Program-made: the position numbers and the translations under genes | Part shown: positions 1-8,284 of the stretch, piece after piece | How the letters are laid out: every line of letters starts with the position of its first letter | Numbering within the stretch: position 1 is the first letter of the stretch | Assembly: GCA_017495105.1 (NCBI GenBank) | Contig: JAFEIL010000071.1 | Coordinates: 1-36,774 of the forward strand | Direction: 5' to 3' | Origin: Emticicia sp. | Lineage (GTDB): Bacteria > Bacteroidota > Bacteroidia > Cytophagales > Spirosomataceae | DNA: 36,774 nucleotides | The notes under the pieces: generated by a model | Databases searched by the model: none | Seen by the model: the letters and a program-made list of their open reading frames with translations, nothing else | What the model was told of the DNA's origin: nothing

Positions 1-83
1 CCTCGGCGAGCGGGGCCGGAGGAGAAGAAAGGAACAGTGGAAACCCAGCCAAAAAACGGGGTAAAAGCGGGGGGGTTATTTAA

Positions 84-632
84 CCAAAAGTAAAACCAAA
101 CAATGTTCAATACGGAATCGGAAACTCCTTATTTGATGATGAAGGCAGAATTCTACGAGCCGATTTCGATACATTTTCTATTTTAAGTATGTATTTTCCA
201 TCTGGTTCATCAGGCGATAATCGCCAAGATTTGAAAATGATTTTTCTAGATGATTTTTACATTTACATAAATGAACTTCAAAAAGAATTTCCAAATTTAA
301 TTATTAGCGGTGACGTAAATATCTGTCATCGGGAGATTGATATCCATAATCCTAAGGGTAATGCAAATTCGTCGGGCTTTTTACCCGAAGAACGAGCATG
401 GGTTGGCAAATTTCTTGACAATGGTTACGTTGATTCTTTTAGACATTTCAATCAGGAACCACACCATTATACATGGTGGTCATATCGGGCAGGAGCAAAA
501 CAGAAAAACTTAGGTTGGCGTATTGATTATCACTTTACTACCGAGAGCATGAAAAATCGTTTAGAAAGTGCCATTATCCACCCGGATCAATTGATGTCTG
601 ACCATTGTCCAATTGAATTAAACTTGCTTTAA
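84..632 (+). CDS. xthA: exodeoxyribonuclease III, 3' part (5' end cut by window edge)
   Basis: Double-strand DNA 3'-5' exonuclease and AP endonuclease of the exonuclease III/APE family, used in base-excision repair. Visible family motifs are YFPSGSSGDNRQ, the SGDVNICHREIDIHNPKGN active-site stretch (Asp and Asn of GDxN), the WWSYR segment and the C-terminal SDHCPIE, whose Asp-His pair is catalytic. The reading frame continues upstream of the first ATG at 189: residues before it (YGIG, DDEGRILRADF) match the family, so that ATG is internal. Still in the same frame, an in-frame TAA at 81-83 interrupts a further stretch that resembles the family sequence AKKRGYSGVAIF with several substitutions. 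I read this as poor sequence at a contig end rather than a real pseudogene. The true start lies outside the window. The next gene begins 25 bases downstream on the same strand. Confidence 0.9.
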   Translation, partial: PKVKPNNVQYGIGNSLFDDEGRILRADFDTFSILSMYFPSGSSGDNRQDLKMIFLDDFYIYINELQKEFPNLIISGDVNICHREIDIHNPKGNANSSGFLPEERAWVGKFLDNGYVDSFRHFNQEPHHYTWWSYRAGAKQKNLGWRIDYHFTTESMKNRLESAIIHPDQLMSDHCPIELNLL

Positions 633-656
633 AAATTTATTAAACCTTATACTATT

Positions 657-3600
657 ATGTCAACATCTGTAAAAACTATTTTTGAAAAAATAGACGATTA
701 CAAAAGGAAGTATTATAAAAACCTACTTATCAAAGGTGCTTTATTTACTTTGGCTTTGATATTCTCTGCCTTCTTATTAGTTAGTACAGTCGAATATTTC
801 GGTCGTTTTAACTCAATCATTCGAGCAATTTTATTTTTTAGTTTCCTCGGAATGGTTATTTATTCACTTTTTGCATGGGTTATTAAGCCTTTACTTTATC
901 TTTTTCATTTCAACGAGCCACTTACTTATGAGAAAGCTGCGAATGAAATCGGCAAGTTTTTCCCAGAAATAGGAGATAGGCTTTTAAATACACTTCAACT
1001 TTCACAGCTATCTGATAAAGAAAACTCTTTACTTCAAGCGAGTATTAGTCAGAAAGCAAATGAATTGCGTTTCGTAAAATTTGCTGACGCCATTAAAATT
1101 GATGAAAACAGAAAATACCTCAAATATACTATTCCACCATTATTACTTATTATTTTGATTGCGGCTGTTTCTCCTAAGTTTTTCAAAAATAGTACTGAAC
1201 GTATCGTCTATTTTCAGAAAGATTTTGCCGAAGAGGCACCTTTTAAGTTTAAAATCACAAATGAGGAATTAAAAGCTGTAAAAAACGAAGATTTCAACCT
1301 AAATCTTACACTTATTGGCAATGCTATTCCCGAAGCTGTTTATTTGGTAGCTAATGACCGTAAGTTTAAAATGAATTCTGTTGATAACAAGAATTATACT
1401 TTTACTTTTTCAAAGGTTCAAAATCCAGTTGACTTTCACTTTTTGGCATCTGGTTTCAAATCAAATGAATTTGAACTTGAATTGATTAGTCGGCCAAATT
1501 TACTTTCTTTTGATGTTTCTTTGAATTATCCCTCTTATTTGAATAAATCTAACGATGTTTTTGATAATGTTGGAAACCTTGTTGTTCCAGAAGGAACAAC
1601 CGTAGAATGGAATTTTAGAGCTGCTAATACAGATTCTTTGTATTTATTATTTGAAAACGAACCAAAATATCTATCAAAGGATGGATTTGGAGATAACTTT
1701 TCTTATGTTCGTCGGTTGAAAAACTCATCTTCTTATAAAATTCAGCTTAAAAATGAATTTAGTAGTAATCGTGAAAACATTGATTTTTACATTAATGTGA
1801 TTCCAGACAAATATCCACAGATTCAACTCGAACAAATTCGCGATACGACACTCTTCAATTACATAGTTTTAGGAGGAAATATTAATGATGATTATGGTTT
1901 GGCTCAATTTAAGCTTTTCTATCGTCCAGTGCGTGATTTAACTCAAAGCCAAGCACCTGCTTTTACTTCAGTTGATGTCGCTTTTAACAAAACGCAAATT
2001 TCCCAAAGTTTCTATTACCAGTTTCCATTAAACGATTTAAAACTTAACCCAGGGGAGAAAGTTGAGTACTTTTTACAACTTTGGGACAATGATGGTGTGA
2101 ATGGCTCTAAAAGTACAAAAACGCCCGTTCTGACCTTTGCTTTACCTTCTGCTAAGAATTATGACGCCGAAGTAGAAAAAGCGACAGAGAAGACTGAAAA
2201 TATGCTTGAAAAGCTTAATGAGAAATCAAAGAAATTAAAGAATGACCTCAATAACTTAGAGAATAAGCTAAAGAGTAAAAAAGACTTAGATTTTCAAGAA
2301 AAAAAACAATTGGAAGAATTGCTTAAAAAACGTGATGAGCTAATGTCAGAAATGAAAGCTATGCAAGAGCAGTTTGAGAAAATGCAGGAAAAGACCAATC
2401 GTTTTCAACAACAATCTCCCGAACTCCAGAAAAAAATGGACCAACTCAAAAAGTTGATGGAAGAAATCATGAATGATGAAACCAACAAAATGTATGAAGA
2501 GTTAAAAAATATGATGGAAAAGGGTTTAGATGAAAAAACTGTTGAACAACTCGAAAAGCTTAAAAATCAAGAGCGTAATATGGATAAAGATATTGACCGT
2601 ACTCTTAAACTTTTCAAACAGCTTCAAATGCAACAGAAGGTGGAGAAAACTGCCAATGAACTGGAGAAACTTGCCGAGAAACAAGACAAATTGGGTGATG
2701 AATCTCAGAAAAATGAGAAAGAGCAAAATCAACAACAAAAGGATGCTAAGAATGAAGAACTGAAAAAAGAGCAAGAAAAACTCTCAAAAGAGTTTAAAGA
2801 GAAGAAAGAACAAATGAAAGACATCGAAGAATTGAGCAAAGAACTCAAAAAAGAATTCGATGAACAAAAAGAAGAACAACAGGATATTTCGGAAGAACAA
2901 GAAAAGTCTGAAGAACAACTCGACCAAAAACAGAATAGTGCTGCATCAAAGAGTCAAAAGAAAGCTGCTTCAAAAATGAAGAAGATGTCTCAGAAAATGA
3001 AAGAGTCCATGCAGTCACAAGAAATGAAAGAAATTGACGAGGATATGGATGCTTTAAGAGCGATTCTAGAGAATCTTGTCAAACTATCTTTCGATCAAGA
3101 AAAGATTATGAAAGATTTTCGCATTATGAATGTTGCTGATCCACGTTTCGTGAAACTATCGCAAGAGCAATTAAAGATTCAAGATGATGCTAAAATGATA
3201 GAGGATAGTTTATATTCTTTAGCAAAGAGAGTACTTCAAATTCAATCTTTCGTGACAAAAGAAGTTACTTCTATGCGTAACTCAATGGATGAAAGTGTGA
3301 AGTTTATCAAAGAGCGTAAGTTGAATGTTGCTTCAGCAAAACAACAGTTTTCTATGACTTCAATTAATAATCTCGCTTTGATGCTCAGCGATACCTTCAG
3401 CCAAATGCAACAAATGATGGCCAATGCAATGCCAGGCTCTGGTAAAAAAGGCAAGAAAGGACAAAAACCTTCTCCTATGTCAATGGGTGATAAGCAAGAT
3501 GAGATAAATAAGAGAATGGAAAAAATGGGTAAGTCAGGTCAAGGAAGTAGAGGTTTGTCTGAAGAAGCTGCCAAACTTGCTCAAGAGCAGTCTGAACTAA

Positions 3601-3983
3601 GAAAACGTATTAAGCAAATGCAAGATGAATTAAAAGGCACTGATGCAGGTAAAAAGCTTGGTAATGAATTAAAAGAGCTTGAGAAGAAAATGGATGAAAA
3701 CGAGACCGACCTAGTAAACAAACGTATAAACCCCGATTTGATTAAACGTTCTCGTGATATTCAAACTAGATTACTTGAAGCTGAGAAAGCGGTACAACAA
3801 CAAGAAGAAGACCCAACACGTCAATCGAAAACTGCACAACAATTCAACCGTCAATCTCCACCTTCAATGGATAAGTTCTTACAAGAGAAACAAAAGCAAG
3901 TGGAATTAATTCGCACAGTTCCTCCTAATTACACTCCATTCTATAAGAAACAAACCGATAATTATTTTAGAAAAATTAAGTAA
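657..3983 (+). CDS. DUF4175 family membrane-anchored coiled-coil protein
   Basis: A large Bacteroidota-specific protein of 1108 residues, typical of the DUF4175 family, with no established function. Two membrane segments lie near residues 24-43 and 55-83 and a third near 155-176. A beta-rich, Ig-like periplasmic region follows to about residue 500. A very long Lys/Glu/Gln-rich coiled coil then runs from about 502 to 840, and a Met/Gln-rich tail contains a Gly-Lys patch (GSGKKGKKGQK). The start ATG lies 25 bases after xthA, so the two may be co-transcribed. A strong hairpin terminator follows. Codons here often end in T, unlike the A-ending codons of the next two genes. The coiled coil suggests an envelope-spanning or scaffolding role, but that is inference from shape only. 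Confidence 0.88.
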   Translation: MSTSVKTIFEKIDDYKRKYYKNLLIKGALFTLALIFSAFLLVSTVEYFGRFNSIIRAILFFSFLGMVIYSLFAWVIKPLLYLFHFNEPLTYEKAANEIGKFFPEIGDRLLNTLQLSQLSDKENSLLQASISQKANELRFVKFADAIKIDENRKYLKYTIPPLLLIILIAAVSPKFFKNSTERIVYFQKDFAEEAPFKFKITNEELKAVKNEDFNLNLTLIGNAIPEAVYLVANDRKFKMNSVDNKNYTFTFSKVQNPVDFHFLASGFKSNEFELELISRPNLLSFDVSLNYPSYLNKSNDVFDNVGNLVVPEGTTVEWNFRAANTDSLYLLFENEPKYLSKDGFGDNFSYVRRLKNSSSYKIQLKNEFSSNRENIDFYINVIPDKYPQIQLEQIRDTTLFNYIVLGGNINDDYGLAQFKLFYRPVRDLTQSQAPAFTSVDVAFNKTQISQSFYYQFPLNDLKLNPGEKVEYFLQLWDNDGVNGSKSTKTPVLTFALPSAKNYDAEVEKATEKTENMLEKLNEKSKKLKNDLNNLENKLKSKKDLDFQEKKQLEELLKKRDELMSEMKAMQEQFEKMQEKTNRFQQQSPELQKKMDQLKKLMEEIMNDETNKMYEELKNMMEKGLDEKTVEQLEKLKNQERNMDKDIDRTLKLFKQLQMQQKVEKTANELEKLAEKQDKLGDESQKNEKEQNQQQKDAKNEELKKEQEKLSKEFKEKKEQMKDIEELSKELKKEFDEQKEEQQDISEEQEKSEEQLDQKQNSAASKSQKKAASKMKKMSQKMKESMQSQEMKEIDEDMDALRAILENLVKLSFDQEKIMKDFRIMNVADPRFVKLSQEQLKIQDDAKMIEDSLYSLAKRVLQIQSFVTKEVTSMRNSMDESVKFIKERKLNVASAKQQFSMTSINNLALMLSDTFSQMQQMMANAMPGSGKKGKKGQKPSPMSMGDKQDEINKRMEKMGKSGQGSRGLSEEAAKLAQEQSELRKRIKQMQDELKGTDAGKKLGNELKELEKKMDENETDLVNKRINPDLIKRSRDIQTRLLEAEKAVQQQEEDPTRQSKTAQQFNRQSPPSMDKFLQEKQKQVELIRTVPPNYTPFYKKQTDNYFRKIK

Positions 3984-4007
3984 AGGTTTTTCTTATTAAA
4001 TTTGCAG

Positions 4008-4033
4008 GGACGCACTAAATGCGTCCTTTTTTT
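4008..4033 (+). terminator. rho-independent terminator after the DUF4175 gene
   Basis: A perfect 7-bp stem, GGACGCA (4008-4014) with TGCGTCC (4020-4026), has a 5-base loop and is followed by a run of seven T. It lies 25 bases past the stop codon. Confidence 0.85.
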
Positions 4034-4059
4034 GTTGACTACCAAAATATTACTTCGCT

Positions 4060-4090
4060 TAATCCAAACAACCAATTAAAATTTGGATTA
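4060..4090. repeat. 9-bp perfect inverted repeat between terminator and parS sites
   Basis: TAATCCAAA at 4060-4068 is matched by its exact complement TTTGGATTA at 4082-4090, with a 13-base AT-rich spacer. There is no T-run, so a terminator is unlikely. It could be a protein-binding site or part of the origin-proximal regulatory DNA before mnmG. Its function is unknown. Confidence 0.45.
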
Positions 4091-4193
4091 ATAAAAAAGT
4101 TTTAAAAATCCCTTTTTATGGCAATCTGTTTTTGCTTTTTTTTAGAACAAAGTAACGGAAGGAATTCCTCCAAAACACTAAGACAAAATTTCA

Positions 4194-4209
4194 CGTTTCA
4201 CGTGAAACA
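4194..4209. promoter_or_regulatory. parS: parS centromere site 1 (ParB-binding)
   Basis: The 16-mer CGTTTCACGTGAAACA contains the perfect 14-bp palindrome GTTTCACGTGAAAC, the core of the conserved bacterial parS sequence (consensus TGTTTCACGTGAAACA; one edge base differs). ParB loads at such sites and works with ParA and SMC to segregate the origin region. An extra half-site, TTTCACG, directly precedes it. Confidence 0.9.
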
Positions 4210-4231
4210 GTATAATTTATAAAATCATAAA

Positions 4232-4247
4232 CGTTTCACGTGAAACA
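4232..4247. promoter_or_regulatory. parS: parS centromere site 2 (ParB-binding)
   Basis: A second identical 16-mer with the perfect GTTTCACGTGAAAC core, centred 38 bp from site 1 and ending 14 bases before the mnmG start codon. Two identical cores so close together cannot be chance. ParB bound here would overlap the mnmG promoter or leader. Confidence 0.9.
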
Positions 4248-4261
4248 TAAATAAAAAAGTA

Positions 4262-6124
4262 ATGTTTAAAGAATATGATGTAATAGTAGTTGGAGCAGGA
4301 CATGCAGGATGCGAAGCAGCCACAGCAGCTGCGAATATGGGTTCGTCTGTGTTATTAGTAACTATGAATATGCACACAATCGCACAAATGTCATGTAACC
4401 CTGCAATGGGTGGTGTCGCAAAAGGACAAATAGTTCGAGAAATAGATGCATTAGGTGGACAGTCAGGAATAATTAGCGATAAGACAATGATTCAGTTCAG
4501 AATGCTTAATCGTTCTAAAGGACCAGCAATGTGGAGTCCAAGATGCCAAAGCGACAGAATGATGTTTGCACAAGAATGGAGAGACACAATGGAGAAAACT
4601 AAAAACCTTGATTTTTGGCAAGAAATGATAGAAGGGTTGGTTGTGAAGAACAATAGAGTAGTTGGGGTTCGCACAGGAATGGGTATTGAAATAAAAGGAA
4701 AAACAGTTATCTTAACTAATGGCACATTTTTGAATGGAAAGATTCATATAGGCGAAAAAAACTTTGGCGGTGGAAGAACAGGAGAAAAAGCTGCACATGG
4801 GATTACAGAGCAATTGATAGAATTAGGTTTCGAATCCGGAAGAATGAAAACCGGAACACCACCAAGAATTGATGGACGATCATTGAACTGGGATTTAATG
4901 GAGGAACAAAAAGGAGATGAGAATCCTGAAAAATTCTCATATACAGATACACCGAAATTAACAAAACAAAGAAGCTGCTATGTGACTTATACAAATGAGA
5001 AAGTTCACGAAGTACTCAGAAAAGGCTTTGATAAATCGCCAATGTTCAGCGGAAGAATTAAAGGACTTGGTCCAAGATATTGCCCATCGGTAGAAGATAA
5101 AATAAACAGATTTGCAGATAAAGACCGACACCAAATATTTGTAGAACCAGAAGGATGGAATACAGTAGAAATGTATATCAATGGCTTTTCAACATCATTA
5201 CCAGAAGAAATACAATATGAGGCTTTAACAAAAATACAAGGTTTCGAAAATGTAAAAATGTTTAGACCAGGCTATGCAATAGAATATGATTTCTTTCCAC
5301 CTACGCAATTAAAATTAACATTAGAAACGCATCTTATTGACAATCTTTTTTTTGCAGGTCAAATAAACGGAACAACGGGATATGAAGAAGCAGCATGTCA
5401 AGGGTTAATAGCAGGAATAAATGCACACAATAAAGTTGATGAAAAAGGTGAATTTATTCTCAAAAGAAATGAAGCATATATAGGGGTACTTATTGACGAC
5501 TTAGTAAATAAAGGTACAGATGAGCCATATAGAATGTTTACATCAAGAGCAGAATTCAGAACTTTATTACGACAAGATAATGCAGATATTCGTTTAACAC
5601 AAAAAGGATATAATTTAGGATTAGCTTCAGAGAACAGATTAGAAAGAATGAATTATAAAAAAGATATTGCTGACGCAATTGTTAAAGAAATTAAAACAAA
5701 AAAAATAACACCAGATTCGGCAAATACTTATCTTGAAGAAATAGGCTCAACAACAATAAGAGAAAAATCTTCAATTTATAGCATACTAAAACGCCCCGAA
5801 ATAAACATAGAAAACATACGATTAATTGATTCAGAGATGAAAGACTTTCTTAATAAATATGATGAAGAAATAATTGAACAAGCTGTTATAAACATAAAAT
5901 ACGAAAGTTACATTGAAAAAGAATTATTAATGGTTGAAAAAATGGCACGATTAGAGGACTTGAATATTAATCCAAATTTTGATTATGAAAAATTATTATC
6001 AATCTCAATAGAAGCAAGACAAAAACTAAAAAAAATAAAACCTCAAACTCTTGGACAAGCATCACGTATAAGCGGAGTTTCACCATCGGATATTTCGGTG
6101 ATAATGATTCATCTCGGAAGATAA
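4262..6124 (+). CDS. mnmG: tRNA uridine-5-carboxymethylaminomethyl(34) synthesis enzyme MnmG (GidA)
   Basis: FAD-dependent enzyme that works with MnmE to add the carboxymethylaminomethyl group to wobble U34 of several tRNAs, using methylenetetrahydrofolate. At 620 residues it has the usual length. The N-terminal Rossmann fold shows GAGHAG at residues 11-16. Further family blocks are [67 protein letters not shown] and the C-terminal helical domain ending in [13 protein letters not shown]. The gene sits directly behind the two parS sites; mnmG is a classic neighbour of the origin in many bacteria. A terminator follows closely. Codons are unusually rich in A-ending forms (ATA, AGA, GCA, GGA). 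Confidence 0.98.
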   Translation: MFKEYDVIVVGAGHAGCEAATAAANMGSSVLLVTMNMHTIAQMSCNPAMGGVAKGQIVREIDALGGQSGIISDKTMIQFRMLNRSKGPAMWSPRCQSDRMMFAQEWRDTMEKTKNLDFWQEMIEGLVVKNNRVVGVRTGMGIEIKGKTVILTNGTFLNGKIHIGEKNFGGGRTGEKAAHGITEQLIELGFESGRMKTGTPPRIDGRSLNWDLMEEQKGDENPEKFSYTDTPKLTKQRSCYVTYTNEKVHEVLRKGFDKSPMFSGRIKGLGPRYCPSVEDKINRFADKDRHQIFVEPEGWNTVEMYINGFSTSLPEEIQYEALTKIQGFENVKMFRPGYAIEYDFFPPTQLKLTLETHLIDNLFFAGQINGTTGYEEAACQGLIAGINAHNKVDEKGEFILKRNEAYIGVLIDDLVNKGTDEPYRMFTSRAEFRTLLRQDNADIRLTQKGYNLGLASENRLERMNYKKDIADAIVKEIKTKKITPDSANTYLEEIGSTTIREKSSIYSILKRPEINIENIRLIDSEMKDFLNKYDEEIIEQAVINIKYESYIEKELLMVEKMARLEDLNINPNFDYEKLLSISIEARQKLKKIKPQTLGQASRISGVSPSDISVIMIHLGR

Positions 6125-6146
6125 TAAAAATAAAAAATTAAAAAAT

Positions 6147-6178
6147 ACCCTCAACAAATCGTTGAGGGTTTTATTTTT
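6147..6178 (+). terminator. rho-independent terminator after mnmG
   Basis: A 9-bp perfect stem, ACCCTCAAC (6147-6155) with GTTGAGGGT (6161-6169), loop AAATC, followed by a T-rich tail. It begins 22 bases after the mnmG stop and separates mnmG from the lipoprotein gene. Confidence 0.88.
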
Positions 6179-6199
6179 ACTAAAAAATTAAACTATAAA

Positions 6200-7810
6200 A
6201 TGATTAATAGAAAAATTATACAAGGCGTATTATTCATACAAGCTTGTAATTTATTTATAAGTTGTGCTCAGTTTGTACCACCAACAGGAGGAAAAAAAGA
6301 TGAAGTAATACCTAAACTAATAAACTCGATTCCAAAATCAGAACAAAAGAACTTTAAGGATAAGACAATAAGTTTAGAATTTGATGAATTAGTAGATATT
6401 AGCAGTCTCAGACAAGAACTATTAATTGTTCCAGAAGCAGAAGGAATATTTGATATTAAATCTAAATCAAAAACAGTAATTCTAAAATTTGATAAAGCAT
6501 TTAAGGATAGTACAACATATACGATTAATTTCAGAAAAGGAATAAAAGACTTGAATGAAAGAAATGAATCAAGAAATTTAAAATTAGTATTTAGTACAGG
6601 GAACAATATTGATTCTATGAAAATAGATGGAAATATAAAAAGTATACTGACAAATCAACCAATATTGGATGCTCATGTCGCATTATATAAACTTCAGGAT
6701 TCATTAGACCTAAAAAAAACAAAGCCTAATTATTTTATAAAATCAGATTCAAGCGGACACTATCAGTTTGAAAATATAAAAAGTGGAAAATATCGTATTT
6801 ATGCATTTATGGATAAAAACAATAATTTAAAATATGATACAAAAACAGAAGAAATAGGATTCAGAAATGATACAATAAATTTAAATAAAAACTTAAGTAA
6901 TATCAACTTGCTAATCGCTAATGCAAATAATGAAAAACCAAAAAATCAAAAAGTACTTCCAAAAGCAGAAGATTACACCATACTATTTGATAAGAATATT
7001 AAATCATTTGTAGTAAAATTTGAAAACAAAAACGATAGTATTCCATATTATGGAGAGGGAAAGGAATTGAAATTTTATAATACAACACAAAAAACAGATA
7101 CTTTAAAAGTAAATATAACGGCAACAGATTCAAGTGGAAATGCTTTAAATTACCTACAAAAAATAAAATTCAGAGAATCCGAAAAAAAGAGGAAAGAAAA
7201 AAAAGAGTATTTGACATTAAACATAAAACCTAAAATAGGAGAGGTAATTGAAAAAAATATCAAATATGAAATAGATTTTGATACACCAATTTTAAAATTT
7301 GATATAAGCAAGTTTAAAATTTTATCAGATACTATAAGAGAAGAAAAACTCGAAAATAACAATATCTCGTGGAATAAATTCAAAACTAAACTACAAATAA
7401 ACAAAAAGTTAAGTACGGAACGAGAAGTAAAAATAGAAATGGGTAGGGGGGCATTTATAAACATCAAAGGAGATTCGAGTGATAAGATTGATTTAAAATA
7501 TCCGTTACTAAAATCAGAAAACTATGCATTGATTGAGGGCAACTTTGAAGAAAAAAAAATCAGCAAAATAATTCAAATAATAAACGAAAGGTATGAAGTA
7601 GTAGCTGAGCAGATAGCAAAAGAAAAATTTTTATTTCAGAATATAAAACCAGGTATATATTTAATCAGGATAATTAAAGATAAAAATGAAAACGGATATT
7701 GGGATTATGGTAATATCGAAAAAAATTTACAACCTGAAGAAGTAACATTTTATGAAGAACCAATTAGATTAAAAGCTAATTTTGAGATACGAGGCTTAAT
7801 CATAAAATAA
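6200..7810 (+). CDS. Ig-like domain lipoprotein (SbsA/Big_5-type), origin-proximal
   Basis: Predicted envelope lipoprotein of 536 residues. The signal sequence ends in a relaxed lipobox with the lipid-bearing Cys near residue 22 (LFISC). The next stretch (FVPPTGGKKDE, then SIPKSEQKNFKDKTISLEFDELVD) is typical of Bacteroidota Ig-like (Big_5) lipoproteins. A carnitine- or carboxypeptidase-regulatory-like beta domain (GHYQFENIKSGKYRIYAFMDKN) lies near residues 177-205, and a similar motif (NIKPGIYLIRIIKDKNENGYWD) recurs near the C-terminus. This suggests a string of beta-sandwich modules. No catalytic motif is visible. It is very rich in Lys and Ile with ATA and AGA codons, like mnmG upstream. 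It is the last gene before the putative origin and shares its strand with mnmG. The exact role is unknown. Confidence 0.8.
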   Translation: MINRKIIQGVLFIQACNLFISCAQFVPPTGGKKDEVIPKLINSIPKSEQKNFKDKTISLEFDELVDISSLRQELLIVPEAEGIFDIKSKSKTVILKFDKAFKDSTTYTINFRKGIKDLNERNESRNLKLVFSTGNNIDSMKIDGNIKSILTNQPILDAHVALYKLQDSLDLKKTKPNYFIKSDSSGHYQFENIKSGKYRIYAFMDKNNNLKYDTKTEEIGFRNDTINLNKNLSNINLLIANANNEKPKNQKVLPKAEDYTILFDKNIKSFVVKFENKNDSIPYYGEGKELKFYNTTQKTDTLKVNITATDSSGNALNYLQKIKFRESEKKRKEKKEYLTLNIKPKIGEVIEKNIKYEIDFDTPILKFDISKFKILSDTIREEKLENNNISWNKFKTKLQINKKLSTEREVKIEMGRGAFINIKGDSSDKIDLKYPLLKSENYALIEGNFEEKKISKIIQIINERYEVVAEQIAKEKFLFQNIKPGIYLIRIIKDKNENGYWDYGNIEKNLQPEEVTFYEEPIRLKANFEIRGLIIK

Positions 7811-8284
7811 GTACATAATCCGCTATAAAAAAGCATGTAAAAAAGGTATATGAAAAATAAAAAATATCCAAAAAGTTTTGTGGACAAAGATGTGGACAGA
7901 TATGATATTTGGTAAGATTATACGTTGAAAACAATGTGGGTAAGATTAATAAATAGTGGAAAGAAAACAATTGAAGTGGAAATCCAGCAAAACTCATGGT
8001 TTATCCTCAATTCACAACATGTTAATTAACGTGGACACATAGTGTGGATATAGTAAAAAGTAATAAACAAAAAATTGTAGAAGGCAATGTCAATAATTTG
8101 AAATAGAATTGATAATCAATAATATAAGTGTTAATTAATATAATAAAACTGTGGAAAAAGTAATTAGTTATGTACATCGATAAATTAAATGTTGTCAACA
8201 AATAAAGTTTATACACATATCCACAGCCCTAATAATTTAAAACAATAATTAAAAATATATTTTATTTCTTTTTTTAAGAAAACT
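7811..8284. other. oriC: candidate chromosomal replication origin (oriC): DnaA-box cluster in AT-rich DNA
   Basis: No gene is seen in these 474 bases; the only open frames are short antisense ones of no coding character. The stretch holds a cluster of DnaA-box-like 9-mers (consensus TTATNCACA). The plus strand has TTATACACA at 8209-8217 (perfect), ATATCCACA at 8217-8225 and TTATCCTCA at 8001-8009. The minus strand has TTGTCCACA at 7879-7887, CTGTCCACA at 7891-7899, TTACCCACA at 7935-7943, ATATCCACA at 8043-8051 and TTTTCCACA at 8150-8158. Most differ from TTATCCACA by one base. Between and beside them lie long A/T-only stretches (8052-8150, 8226-8280) suited to strand opening. Two parS sites and mnmG lie within 4 kb. 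No dnaA gene is in the window, which is common in this phylum. Confidence 0.72.
8209..8225 (+). promoter_or_regulatory. tandem DnaA boxes, one perfect
   Basis: TTATACACA (8209-8217) matches the TTATNCACA consensus exactly. It overlaps by one base with ATATCCACA (8217-8225), which has one mismatch to TTATCCACA. Same strand, head to tail: this is the strongest DnaA-binding candidate in the cluster, next to an A/T-rich block. Confidence 0.7.

Noticed and set aside
2526-2774. Antisense and alternate-frame ORFs within the coiled-coil part of the DUF4175 gene
   Set aside because: Shadows of a Lys/Glu/Gln-rich repeat region; codon use and lack of start signals argue against real genes.
7800-8216. 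Two minus-strand open frames of about 65 codons in the origin-like region
   Set aside because: They are low-complexity, Tyr/Phe/Leu-rich translations of A/T-rich DNA with no homology; the DnaA boxes explain the region better.
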